From Gonatopus flavifemur (Eukaryota > Arthropoda > Insecta > Hymenoptera > Dryinidae), in assembly GCA_018340375.1 (NCBI GenBank), contig JAFFJZ010000087.1, forward strand, positions 310,001-374,000: 64,000 bases of DNA, read 5' to 3'. The position numbers and the translations under genes were made by a program. Position 1 is the first letter of the stretch; the number at the start of each line of letters is the position of its first letter. Of this stretch, positions 46,893 through 58,689 are shown one piece after another. Below the pieces are notes generated by a model, which searched no databases, was not told the origin of the DNA, and saw only the letters and a list, made by a program, of their open reading frames with translations.

Positions 46893-47434
46893 AAATGGCC
46901 AAAGAATACTGAAAAAGACTAATCATCGATCATTGAATCTCAAGCTTATATCCATTCGGTATACTATACCGTACTTATCGCAATACAACTAGTATTGATA
47001 CGTCTGCGCTAGATGTCATCGTGATTGATTCTGATTATGCCAATTGAGTTTGTTGAAAAGCGCTGTTTGATATTCTGTTTCGGTTTTCCATTTAAATAGA
47101 CGATTTTTAATCATTCTTAGTCTAATGCAGTGTGAACAAACACAATAAATAATGTGAACTTAATTAGAACGTGATAATTACATTGAGGCTTTCGAACTGT
47201 GATATTTTAGAGTTATGTGTAATCATATGTTTATGTGGTATATTTTGCTTTTTCATCTCCTTTTATCACGTTGAAGACAATTTTTACCTCAATTAGATCA
47301 AGTGTATTGAAATATCCATCCCTTAGAAGACATTGTGTGCAAGGAATGTGTCAGTTTGTGTTAAAAATAATCAATAATTCCCATCGCTTATTCAGAAATG
47401 AAACAATAAACAACGTCATTAACAACATTCAATC
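46893..47434. other. Spacer upstream of the tnp2-like transposase
   Basis: The region is AT-rich. A short palindrome GGCTAACATTAGCC lies at about 46880. I see no terminal repeat that pairs with the far side of the transposase, so the element boundary is unresolved. An overlapping 87-codon frame at 47235-47498 is probably spurious. Confidence 0.4.
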
Positions 47435-49646
47435 ATGGACCGTAGAAGGAAATTATTTGCAGGACGAGATCGATCAAGAAAATATCGACGCATTTTAAAA
47501 TTAAGATCTGATTTGAAAAAAATTGACAAAACACATTTTGACCTGAATTTACTAGAAGTATCTAAGACAAATAATGTATTGAAGAACAAAGATGATAATT
47601 GTAATGAAAATAACTATTCAGATAGTTCTAGTGATCTTCCAGAAAGTGATAGTTCGGCTAATGATTGCCAAATGGATTCTGAAGAGCTTGATAGTGAAGC
47701 TGACGATAAATTATGTCCTGTCTCGATTCATAATTTCTCAAATAATTCTAAAGGAATTGACGATGAAATTGCTCAATTAAAGCCCATAGATGAATATCAA
47801 ACTCAGTCTGATGATTATCAAAGTGGTGATGAGAACAATCATGATGAACCAAATAACGTCGCAGAAAATATAGAGAATAACAACAAATCTGATGGTGAAA
47901 GCTTTCAATCGTGCAACAATCAAGACGAAATTAAAAAACTACGAGCATGGGCTGCATGCTCACTTTGCAGACTGCAAAGTTCCTCACTTAACAGTACAAA
48001 ACTAATTGATATTCTCCGACCAACATTATTACCAGATTTGCCAAAGTCATCGAAAACTTTCCTCCACACTAATTCGGCACAGTACAACATCTCTGCGATG
48101 AATGATGCAGATCGTACGACAGGAGAATACACATACTTTAGTATAGAACATGGTTTAAAATATTGCGTGAATACTGAAGTACATACACTGAATACTTTGG
48201 ATTTTATGATCAATATCGATGGGATTAAATTATTCAAATCAAGTGGTAACACTGTTTGGCCCATACTCGTGAAAATTTTTTTTCCAACCTGATATATATT
48301 CTTCCTTCGCGGTCGCAGCGTATAGTGGAAATACAAAACCGCAAAATGTTGAAGAATTTCTTCGAGATTTCATCTTGGAAATTAATCAATTACAAACCGC
48401 TGGCGTAAATATAAAAGATAAACATTTTATTGTAAGGATTAAGTGTTTTGTTTGCGACACCCCTGCACGAGCTTATTTAAAGTGTACCAAAGGTCACAAT
48501 GCATTTTTCTGTTGTGAACGGTGTGTGATACAAGGTGAACGTTACAATACAACAATAACATATTTAGAGACGAACTGTCGGAAAAGAACTAATGAAAATT
48601 TCCGACAGTTCCTTGATCATGAACACCATCATGGTGTTTCTCCATTATTATTTATAGAACCTGCTATCAATATCATAAATGATTTTGTACTTGATTCAAT
48701 GCACCTCCTATTTTTAGAAGTCATGAAAAGATTGATTGATGCTTGGATGTCATCAAATTTCAATACTCGAATCAGTCAAGCTCAGCGAAGTGAATTGAAT
48801 AGGCGAATAGAAATCATCAAATCACAAGAACCATTTGAATTTCATAGAAAAATAAGACCCATTACACAATATTTGGAATTCAAAGCCACAGATTATAGAT
48901 TCATTCTTTTATTCGCAGGCCCTACTTTATTGAAAGACATCTTAGATGAAAATAAATACAAACACTATTCATTGCTCCACGTGGCTTGTCGTATGTTATC
49001 AAGTAAAAATGCAATAAATTTTGTTGATGAAGCAAGAAAATTACTTGTTAATTTTGTGTTAATTAGTGAAGAACTTTATGGCCGTGAATTTGTAGCTTCG
49101 AACGTACATAATTCGATACACATTGCAGATGATGTTGAAAATATGCAATGTAATTTGTCTTCAATTAGTGCATTCCCTTTTGAAACATATTTAGGAAAAA
49201 TAAAAAACATGCTTCATTCACCTCCTAATGTTTTGAGTCAACTCAGTCGAAGGCTTCATGAACGAAGAGAATGTCTTAACCAAAAACCGTTTGACACAGG
49301 AGTTGAAATTTTAACTGAAAATGAGAAAGATGAAATACAGAAATTGCAGTATAACAGTTTCATTTTTACAAACAGCTCGCCAAATAATACTATTCTCCTA
49401 AATGATGGGAACTTATGTAGAATTGAAACAATGCATGTCGAAAATGATACAATCAAGCTCAGAGTCAAAATATGGGAAGTAAAAGATTCTGTATATGAAT
49501 ACCCTTGTAATTCGAAGATACTGAACATATGGGAAATAAAATCACATCCTTCGGCCCACTGTAAAATTATTCGTTTGAATGAAATTACGTGTAAAGTTAT
49601 GAAATTATCACTCAAAGTTGAGGTAGATTCAGAAGACAGAAAATAA
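47435..49646 (+). pseudogene. tnp2/CACTA-like transposase, single frameshift
   Basis: Two frames (47435-48292 and 48375-49646) join if the phase changes once near a run of eight T at 48276-48283. Otherwise no stop is seen in about 735 codons. The N-terminal part is acidic and serine-rich (DSSSDLPESDSSAND). Landmarks in order: LRAWAACSLCRLQSSSL; MINIDGIKLFKSSG; a Cys-rich block IKCFVCDTPARAYLKC...FFCCERC; a DHEHHHGVSPLL motif; LDSMHLLFLEVMKRLIDAW; and VHNSIHIADD. This order is familiar from invertebrate transposases related to the plant tnp2 (En/Spm, CACTA) family; I am fairly sure of the transposase nature, less of the superfamily. The single lesion, at a homopolymer, means an assembly error or a very recent decay must be considered. 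Confidence 0.7.
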
Positions 49647-49705
49647 AGTGATTTGAATTACGCGCCCACATCAATTACACAAGGATTTGTTATGAATATC
49701 ATACC

Positions 49706-50854
49706 TACCCAGACAACACACAAGTCCCATATGAATTCGGAATATATTCGATTTTTTTAATGCAAATAGAATCACATTGAGTGAATTCGTAAAGAAGTCT
49801 CATAGAATTCATTTGATTTGAAATGAGTTCTGCTGGAATTGTTTTGGAATTCATATAAAAATTCTCAGAGTATTCAAACAGAATTCAAAGGCAGTACTCA
49901 GAGAATATCCGTTATGTCCGCCTGAAAATATCCATAGCGGTATTCAAATAGAATCAGAATTCAATTCAGAAAATGATTGAAATGAATTCTTATAAATAGT
50001 TCGCAAAGTACACGTTCAGAATTCATCTCTCGGAATTTCATAGGTTATGTCTTTGAAAGTTGAGATGTATGTATTCTACTTACCCAGATGCTAATCATAA
50101 TACCATAGATATTTGTTGACATCCTCAAAACCTGCATAAAGGAATAGATTACAGGGTAGAAATAACTATGAATTGTCTTTTCTTTGATTGCTCATGGTAT
50201 TCACTACAAGCGCATGATTAATGATTTCCTTTGGATTTTGAGGTTAGTTTTTATATACATTTTGAAGAATGGCCTCGATGTAATCTTCGTTAGGTTGTTT
50301 GTGCCTCCTGAAATGATTTTCTTCTGAAATGTATAATATTTTCATGATTTTAAATGAAAGGAAGTCTGGTATTTGCATGAAGCTTGTTTGGTACATAACC
50401 TCAAAATCTTGATATATCCTCGATTTGGTATGAAGTCTAGGGGTTCAACATACAAAATTTCTTTTCGCGTAAAAAAAATGAGGAGTTTTGAATATCTTGA
50501 ACATTTATCCAATACATATCCAATTATATACTGTAGAAAAAGCTCATCAAACATTTCAATGGGACATCCGGGAACAATTCATGATGAATTCCAAGTATAT
50601 TTTGATTGCAACTCAAAATAATTTCTTTTGGAATTGTATGGTGAATACAATTGGTCGTGAACATGAATTCTTTGCGAACGCATATGATATGTCGATTGAA
50701 TACCACTACGAACAATTTTAGGCGGAAATAACTGGTATTTTACTTAAAATTCCTATGAATCCGTTTTGAACACTTCCGACGTTCGTAAAGAACGGTTTCG
50801 AAAATCTTGGTATTCCAAACGAATTCTTATGGAATAACTTGTGTTGTCTGGGTA
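49706..50854. mobile_element. 1.15-kb MITE, TIR TACCCAGACAACACAAG
   Basis: The termini TACCCAGACAACACAAGT and ACTTGTGTTGTCTGGGTA are perfect inverted repeats flanked by ACC on both sides (49703-49705 and 50855-50857), a possible 3-bp duplication. The interior is unusually rich in AGAATTC and GAATTCAT words in both orientations. There is no supported gene; frames at 50373 and 50488 are by-products. Confidence 0.72.
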
Positions 50855-51239
50855 ACCTGTATAATCAAATGACGATCATCGATAATCGATAATGTGTGTC
50901 AAAGTTCAAAGGGTACATATACTGCCTGGGCACATCTCTGTGAAGTTCGTCAATTGTTACTAATTCTCAATTTACTCATCATAACAACAATTTATACGAA
51001 GCATTTTGTAATACAGTGAGTATCATTCGAACAATGAAAAATGTCATCTATGATAAACGCAGTTTGAATCAATAAATAGTGGTTGCATCGCAAGTACTTA
51101 TTATAAAATCATAACCTAACGTAGCCTTATATACCTAACCTATAAATGTTCATTAACTTGCATATTGCAGTTTGGATTGAACATTAATATTCAAACTCAT
51201 TGTTCATCTTGTTCAAATCAAAAGATGTCTCAAAACGAT
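50855..51239. other. AT-rich spacer with no feature seen
   Basis: There are no repeats, frames or terminal motifs I can support. It marks the left border of a clearly GC-richer block. Confidence 0.4.
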
Positions 51240-51360
51240 GAAGAATATCCGTACACCCTCGTCGAGCGGGGTCACGTCTCCTAAGGACCCGCCCTCGCAA
51301 ACGACCATAGACATGTGAACGCCCCTGCATGAAGACATCGCATGCTGTCCAATATATATA

Positions 51361-52690
51361 TTGAAGCTCTGGGAACTCAACTTAACATGGGCAACTCTCT
51401 TTGTACAGGTCCCAATGGGATCAAACGCTTCGCCATGCACGTATTGCAAGTGCCTGGTGACAACCCGTTCTCTCCGCGAGCACGAACGGTGTTGCCATGA
51501 CCGCCCTTCCACCTCTGCTCCCAGGCACAACTCCCCAGCGATGCAGAGAACCAGGACCTGGCACCGCAATGTCAATGACTCTCATTCTCGCCGCGCTCCT
51601 CCCACCATGGTTTCCAAAGAGACAATGACCCGACCCAGGGGAACGAATAAGCGTACCCAGACTCCCAGACGCTTTTTGGATCCCAATTCTGAACGAGAGA
51701 CTAGAGAACAAGCAACTCAAACGATGAACTTGCAACGGTTCCTCTTAACTTTCGACACGACGGAACTGTTCCAAACGCTTGAGTTTATCTCCTCACTCAT
51801 CGCCTGCAGGACCAGGGGTTTGGAGCCCTCACTCTCCCCCCCCCTCCACCGTTGAGATACAAGAAATCAACTACTAGAATCGCACGCAGTACAGTATTTC
51901 CTCTTGCATGTGTTGGCCGAGATCCTTTGTTCCTCTACCTACCTGCAAGTTTGATACCATTATAATCTTTTAAATCCGTGCTCATCCAGCCTTGTCTTGC
52001 CGTAGCCATAGATTTTACCGCTGCGGAGTTGCGCGCTGTGTGGCGTTTCCTGACGGCCGTGGTCCGGACCCATAGCCCGGCTGAACCAAGCCGGGATGAG
52101 CGGGCGGCACCCGCTGACGACTGCCGCAACCCAACTACTACGGGAAGCAACGCTCTCCACGTAAGCGCTGAGCTGCGAGCAGTCTGGAGGGCGTTGAGAT
52201 CCGACGCGCTGCGGGCTGCTGTTCCTCACGACGACGATGGTTGGGAGACATACATGGTGTTCGTCGAGAACCGGCGCAAGCCGAGCATCCGCACCTTGGG
52301 CGGGTTCCTGAGGACAACCCGCTACGGCGGCGAGCCCGGTGATAGCATACATCCGGGTCCGCTCCACCTGCCGCTCCAACTCAGCGTGAGGTCAGTCCGG
52401 CCAATGCGCAGGAGGGTCCCGCGAGCGATCCAAACACCACCCGAAGACGACGCCGCCGCAGAGGAGGACGCAAACACCGTGCAGCGCGCGAAGCCCGCGC
52501 TTCCCCTGCGCCCGCTGGACCGACGCCTAGGAGGGGTTGCTGGAACTACGGTTACCCGGGCCATTCCTACTTCGACTGTCCCTCCGCCCCTCTTGACGTG
52601 CCCTTCTGTAAGGGGTGTGGGAGAATGGGCGTGGAGACTGCCGCGTGTGGATGTGGCCTCTAACCGCGCTCCGTGCACCCTGCTTCCTAT
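51361..52690 (+). pseudogene. GC-rich Gag-like remnant with zinc fingers
   Basis: Base composition is far more GC-rich than the surroundings. A frame at 51361-51855 has a C2H2-like finger (CTYCKCLVTTRSLREHERCCH). A second at 51978-52721 contains AELRAVWRALRSDALRAAVP and an arginine-rich segment. In the third phase near 52545-52660 two knuckle-like modules can be read (CWNYGYPGHSYFDC, then CKGCGRMGVETAAC). Together they suggest a degenerate Gag or ORF1 of a retroelement, with several phase changes. No Pol follows, and no protease, RT or integrase motif is present. Non-LTR origin cannot be excluded. Confidence 0.5.
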
Positions 52691-52740
52691 AAATCAAGGA
52701 CCCATTGTAACTAGCAAATAAGAACGCTACGGATCACGGG

Positions 52741-52844
52741 AGCCGCCATCAGGACACGCTCTCTCCTCCCCCCTTCCCCCCCCCCCAAGCCGCCGCGCTT
52801 TCTTTTGCTCCTCTTCTTTCCCCTTAAACGTGTCCTGATGGCGG
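52741..52844. repeat. Inverted repeat GCCGCCATCAGGACACG
   Basis: GCCGCCATCAGGACACG at 52742-52758 and CGTGTCCTGATGGCGG at 52829-52844 can pair around a 70-bp pyrimidine- and C-rich loop. It lies between the Gag-like block and the LTR. It could be a small MITE or an RNA structure. Confidence 0.55.
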
Positions 52845-53008
52845 GGCCCGTGCCCCGCCTCTAGAATGAGGATTGCGACGGGGACTCCATCTTTTCTCTC
52901 CTCTCGAATCTCCTGTCGGGTGGGGCGTTTGGTCTGGCGCGAGGCGGGCACACTTGCATCTCTGATGGAAGCATCCTCCTCAGAGGATGTCCCATCTGGG
53001 GTGGGAGG

Positions 53009-54095
53009 TGTCACATCCCGCAATTCTTCGACCTCAGAATGATGCTCTTAGAGTATCATTTTGAGGCGGATTGCGAGACTTTTTGCCCGCCTTTCTCCTG
53101 AACACGCGTTTTCGCAGGCCCGGAAGCGAGAATGCCGCAACTCTTTCCATCGTCTCTCTCTCTACCTCGCTATCCTAAATTCTTTCGTTCTCTCTGCCCC
53201 GTGCGTTTACACGTACGAAGTAGAGAGATTTTCTTTTTCACTCTCACACTCTCACGTATCGCTGCTTGGAGTCTCACGCATACATGATTATCCGTGTGTG
53301 CGTGCGACTCTTCGTTGCCTCTATTGTTCTCTTCCTTACCTTCTGCTTTCAACACCTTTCTTTTTCTTAGAGGATTGTCGAGAGGCGATCTCGGGAAAGT
53401 TTTTCAGCATTTCCCATAGTCCATCCATATTACCATACCCGACTTCGAATAATATTCCAACATTTCTGTCCTTCATGAACAATCTACATTTCTCTCGGCT
53501 GGTCACACACGTGCATCGTTGATGTTGAGGCCAACAAAAATCTGTCCTCGACAGCGATAAGACACGTGTGGGACTCATCGGCGCCAAAACCCAACACCGG
53601 ATTTCTTCGAACTCCGACGTCGGGTTGAAGTGCTGTCCACGCCGGGAAAAATATACCCCCCACTTCCTTCACTTCATCATTTGTCCACCCCCTTCAGGCC
53701 CCGAGATCGTCGCTCGACAACGCCCTGAAAGTCAGTCTTCCCTGAACCGCGAATTCGTTCACGTTTTTTTTGTGAGTCCGCGTATCCTTCTCTCTCTCTC
53801 TTCCTCTCCCCGAAAGGTTACGGTGTCCAATGGGTCACGGCCGTCGAGAAGGTTTCAACAGGGGTTTGTTTCCCCCTATCCAAATGAAGAAAGAAATTTG
53901 GTTCCTTCACACCCATTTCGCGAGCTTTGGGGGGATGAATTTTCCTTCGGGAAATTCTGAGCCCTTCTGCTCGTGAAATGGATGTGAACATGGAGGCTTT
54001 CTCTGGCGTGTCGGGCCTTCTACGGTCACCGGGACTTTCCTTGGAGGGATGGAGAGAGGAGTTTTCGTGCATATCGCGTGTGAAAACCTGTGACA
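53009..54095 (+). repeat. Probable 3' LTR, about 1.1 kb
   Basis: GGGGTGGGAGG, a polypurine-like tract, precedes TGTCACATCCCG at 53009. A matching end CTGTGACA lies at 54088-54095, giving inverted TGTCA...TGACA termini. The interior is very pyrimidine-rich. No second copy exists in the window, so the assignment rests on position and ends only. Confidence 0.5.
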
Positions 54096-54504
54096 TCTTC
54101 CCCTTCTTTTAGTTCTCTTTTGTTAGTAAACGTGATTGCTGAGTTTCTGAAACTCCAGTGGAACATTGGTAAAAGTTCTAAGGTGTCAATAGTGCGAGTT
54201 ACTCTTCATTTCCAACAATCTCAATTTGGATATTCTGCACCATTGCCATAGATTCAAGTCACGAAATAATTTTCATCACCCGGTGAGTATTATTCCTTAC
54301 CCTCAGAGGTGCTTTTTCTCCTCTCATTCTTCTTTTCTTTCTATCTCCCTGACTCCGTCCCGTCACAAGCGAAGCAAAAACTATTCAGCCAGTTCGTTGA
54401 AATGACTTTCAACTACAAATTAACAGATGTTTTTTTTTATTGTTATTATTTCTCTCTCCCGTTCCTTTTTATTATATATATATGTATATATATGTATATA
54501 TATG
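54096..54504. other. Spacer ending in a TA/TATG microsatellite
   Basis: I see no gene here. A (TATATATG)n tract at about 54473-54504 adjoins the start of the RTE element and may hide its target duplication. Confidence 0.4.
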
Positions 54505-57500
54505 TTTTTTTGAGTGGAATAAACTACTCAAGAGAAAGAATACAAACTGAGAGAAACGAAATCATCCTAATGCCAGAAACATCGGCAAATTAAACGGAAG
54601 GAAAGCAAGGGGAAACTACCTTCCTTGACATGTTTCAATACTTCCCGAGGGAATGAAACCTTTTCCTAACCTGGAATATTATGTAACAAAAACAAACAAA
54701 CAAATTAATAAATACATGATGGCGCTCTCTCGGGTAAAATATTCCGGAGGTAAACTAGTCTCCCGTTCGGATCTCCGGGTGGAGGCTGCTCGAGGAAGCT
54801 TCATCAGCAAGGAACGAAAACCGAAGAATAGGATAGGGAAAAGAAACAACATTCTTCCAGTCGGAGCGTGGAATGTTAGATCACTGAGGCGAGCGGGAAA
54901 ATTAGAAAATTTGAGATTAGAAATGAACAGGTTGAATATAGACGTAATGGGGATTAACGAAATGAGATGGCCACAAGAGGGCGATTTCTGGAGTGGGGAT
55001 TATAGAATAATTCATACAGGATCAAAGAACGGTCAAGCAGGTGTAGGAATTGTAATGCATAAAAGAATAGGGAATGGAATAGAAAATTATTTGCAAGATA
55101 ATGAACGTGTGATGATGGTTAGAATCAGAACAAAACCGGTAGACACAGTCATAGTCCAAGTATACATGCCCACATCTGCATATTCGGAGGAAGATATTGA
55201 AAAAACGTACGAAGAAATAGAAGAAGTGATAGAATATGTGAAGGGAGAAGAGAATTTGATAGTGATGGGGGATTGGAATGCGGTAGTAGGACAAGGAAAA
55301 GAGGACAACATTATAGGAGATTTCGCGGTAGGAAGGAGGAACGATAGAGGACAACGTTTAGTCGAATTTTGTGAAAATCATAAGATGGTTATCACAAACA
55401 CTTTATTCGAAAATCATCCAAGAAGAATCTACACTTGGAAAATGCCAGGAGATACAGCAAGATACCAAATTGATTACATATTAGAGAAACGAAGATTTAG
55501 AAACCAAGTGAAAAACTGTAAAACTTATCCTGGTGCAGATATAGATAGTGATCATAATATGTTGATGATGAAATGTTCTCTGAAATTCAAATCTCTGAAG
55601 AAGAAAAGGAAAATGCAGAAAAGATAGAATTTGAAGAACCTCAAGCAAAAACAAACACATGAGGCATTCGAGAAAATGTTGGATGGAAAATTGGGAGATC
55701 AAAAAGAGAAAGACTTGAGAATAGAGAGGAGATGGACAGAGATGAAGGGGAATATAATAGAATGTGCGGATAAGATTTTGAAGAATGATGGAGTAGAACC
55801 TAAAAACCCATGGATAACGGGAGAAATTTTAGAATTGATAAATGAAAGAAGAAAATACAAGAATAATGATAGCCAAGAAGGCCAGCAACGATACAAATCA
55901 TTGAGAAATAAAATAATAAGAGAATCAAGGAAAGCAAAAGAACAGTGGTTAGAAGAGAAATGTCAGGAAATAGAAATAAGATTGCATTTAGGAAAAATAG
56001 ATTAAGCATATAGGATTATTAAAAGATTTTTCGGACAAATGAAATCTAGAAGCAATAAGATTAGAAACTCTCTAGGACGACAATTGATAAAAACGGAAGA
56101 GAAAATAGAACAGTGGATCAATCATTTGGAAGACTTGTACAGAGGAAACGATGATATAGCACTTTTCTCACGATATTGAGATCAGAATTCGACAAGGCTT
56201 TGAAAGAATTGGGAAATAATGAAGCGCCAGGCATAGATGGCATAAGTGCGGACCTCATAAAAGCATCCAGTGAAGGAACTCGCGACACACTGTTTGAATT
56301 GATTACAGATATGTACGAAAAAGGAGAAGTACCGGGAGATTTCCAAAAGAATAAAATTGTCGCTATCTCGAAAAAACAAGGGGCAGACAAATGCGAGAAC
56401 TACAGAACGATCAGTTTAACTTCACATGCTTCAAATATACTGACCAAAATTATATACAGGAGGATGGAAAATAAAATAGAGAGTAGATTGGCAGAAGATC
56501 AGCTTGGTTTTAGAAAAAATAGGGGAACGCGAGAAACAATCTTAGCACTCAGGGCAGTGATAGAGAAAAGGATAGCGGTGAAGAAATCTGTGTACATAGG
56601 TTTTGTAGATATACAAAAGGCTTTCGATAATGTGGACTGGGAGAAGATGTTTGCGATCCTGAAGAAGGTGGGAATAAATTATAAAGATAGAAGAATAATA
56701 TAGGAATTATATAAGAATCAAAGTGCCATAATAAACATAGAGGGTCAGGAAGGGGAAGCACAAATAAGAAGGAGGGTGAGACAAGGATGCTCATTATCGC
56801 CACTGATTTTCAATTTATATATAGAAGAAGCAATGAACGAAGTGAAGGAGGAAATTCAATCGAAATTACAGATTCAGGGAGAAAATATAAGTATGTTGAG
56901 ATTCACGGATGACATAGCTATATTGGCCACGAGTAGTACTGAGTTAGAAAATATTCTCAACACTATGAGAGCAATATTATTGGAAAACTATTGTATGAAT
57001 ATAAATAAAGACAAAACAAAATTCATGATGTGTACAGCAGCGAAAACAGCTAAAAGAACGAAAATCAAGATAGATACCGAGACAATTGAACAGGTGAAAG
57101 AATTCAAATATCTAGGAAGCATAATTGAGGGTCCCCATGCAATAACCACGTAGGCGCTCGAGAAGCGGCATAAGTATTGTCCAAACCATGACATCAAGAG
57201 TCAAAAAGAAATTCGGAATTTCGAAAATCTAGAAATACTGGACAATAGGGCTTGAAGAATGAATATGAGTCTCCGTTGACGATTTTTTTCTAGGATCAGT
57301 AGTTTTCGAGAAAAAAAATAAAAACTATCTATTCTTTCGCACCACAAATCAATGTTTGCCAATATTAAACTCGTTCAAACTCGGTCATTTTTCGATGTAT
57401 CTTGATGAATCTTCCGGATTCTGATTCGTAAGACTTCCCCGAAGACAACAGTGTATAAAAAATTCATAAAAGTTGATAATAAATCACCAATTCTTTAATC

Positions 57501-58171
57501 CGAAGTGAAAACCCTGTTCTCCATGCTTTGCATTGAAAAACTGTCAGGGGAAGTATGAGCCACAAAAAACTTCCAGCGACAAAGTTGTTCACTAGTATAT
57601 GGACAAACTTTGTGGAAAGTTTCAGATCGATTGGACTCTTAGTTCGCGAAATACAGCGGTTTATTTATTAACGCGCGACCGAAATTTTTCACCATTTTGC
57701 GTCATTCATCAATTAAATATCAAGGTCCGTAGGGAAGATTGTGTTCGCTCAATATTTGAACCTGGGTTTATGTTTTAGGGGTCAGAAAATTCGAATATCG
57801 AACTATTTTCGCAAAATTCTGTATTCATTTCTCTTGAATGAACAATTCAATTGTTTATAACGTTATTATGGAAATACTATTGACCAAAGAGAAACATTTT
57901 CTTGACAACAAAAGTTTCTTATCCTGCGATAGGTAGATTTTGAACACAAAAATTTTTATCAAAACACTTGTATTTTCATGAGTATCATAAGTATATTTGA
58001 ATAAATTCACATGGCCTGTATTACATAAAGTATCAAATTTTTTAAACAACACATTATACAACAAACAAACAATACATGTATTGTTTTTTAAACAATACAT
58101 TTTATAATACATTTTCCTAATACGTTTGCAATTCACTTTGTAATGTTGTGCCTTTCACAAATCGATTATTT

Positions 58172-58384
58172 TTACACCTTTTCCCCAACTTTAGCTAATA
58201 ATGCATCAAAAAATTCTTTTCCCTTTGGAGAGAGATATTTCATGAGATAATTTAAATCATTCCGTTCCTCTTTGGGAATGCCCACTGGTTCAGTGAGTGG
58301 TGCTCCGTCTAAATGCTGTACGGTTAATGATTGTTCTATGAAAAATGTTGTACCGTCCCGATTTTCATAATTATTATGGAAATA
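58172..58384 (-). CDS. 70-codon coding-like frame, left palindrome arm
   Basis: This is the mirror image of the frame at 58477-58689. It encodes the same residues because the arms are almost identical here. See that entry for the content. Confidence 0.35.
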   Translation of the reverse strand, partial: YFHNNYENRDGTTFFIEQSLTVQHLDGAPLTEPVGIPKEERNDLNYLMKYLSPKGKEFFDALLAKVGEKV

Positions 58385-58476
58385 CTATTAACCAAAGAGA
58401 AACATTTGCTTGACAAGAAAAGTTTCAACATGATTATTCTTTTCTTGTCAAGCAAATGTTTCTCTTTGGTTAATAG

Positions 58477-58689
58477 TATTTCCATAATAATTATGAAAAT
58501 CGGGACGGTACAACATTTTTCATAGAACAATCATTAACCGTACAGCATTTAGACGGAGCACCACTCACTGAACCAGTGGGCATTCCCAAAGAGGAACGGA
58601 ATGATTTAAATTATCTCATGAAATATCTCTCTCCAAAGGGAAAAGAATTTTTTGATGCATTATTAGCTAAAGTTGGGGAAAAGGTGTAA
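58477..58689 (+). CDS. 70-codon coding-like frame, right palindrome arm
   Basis: An open stretch of 70 codons between TAG (58474) and TAA (58687) has no early ATG. It reads like real protein, with segments RDGTTFFIEQSLTVQ, LDGAPLTEPVGIPKEERND and LSPKGKEFFDALLAKVGEKV, ending in a helix-like charged tail. The bases just before it (TTCTCTTTGGTTAATAG) resemble a splice acceptor, so it may be a captured terminal exon. I do not recognise the protein. Base composition is higher in GC than the rest of the arm. The alternative is a chance open frame. Confidence 0.4.
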   Translation, partial: YFHNNYENRDGTTFFIEQSLTVQHLDGAPLTEPVGIPKEERNDLNYLMKYLSPKGKEFFDALLAKVGEKV

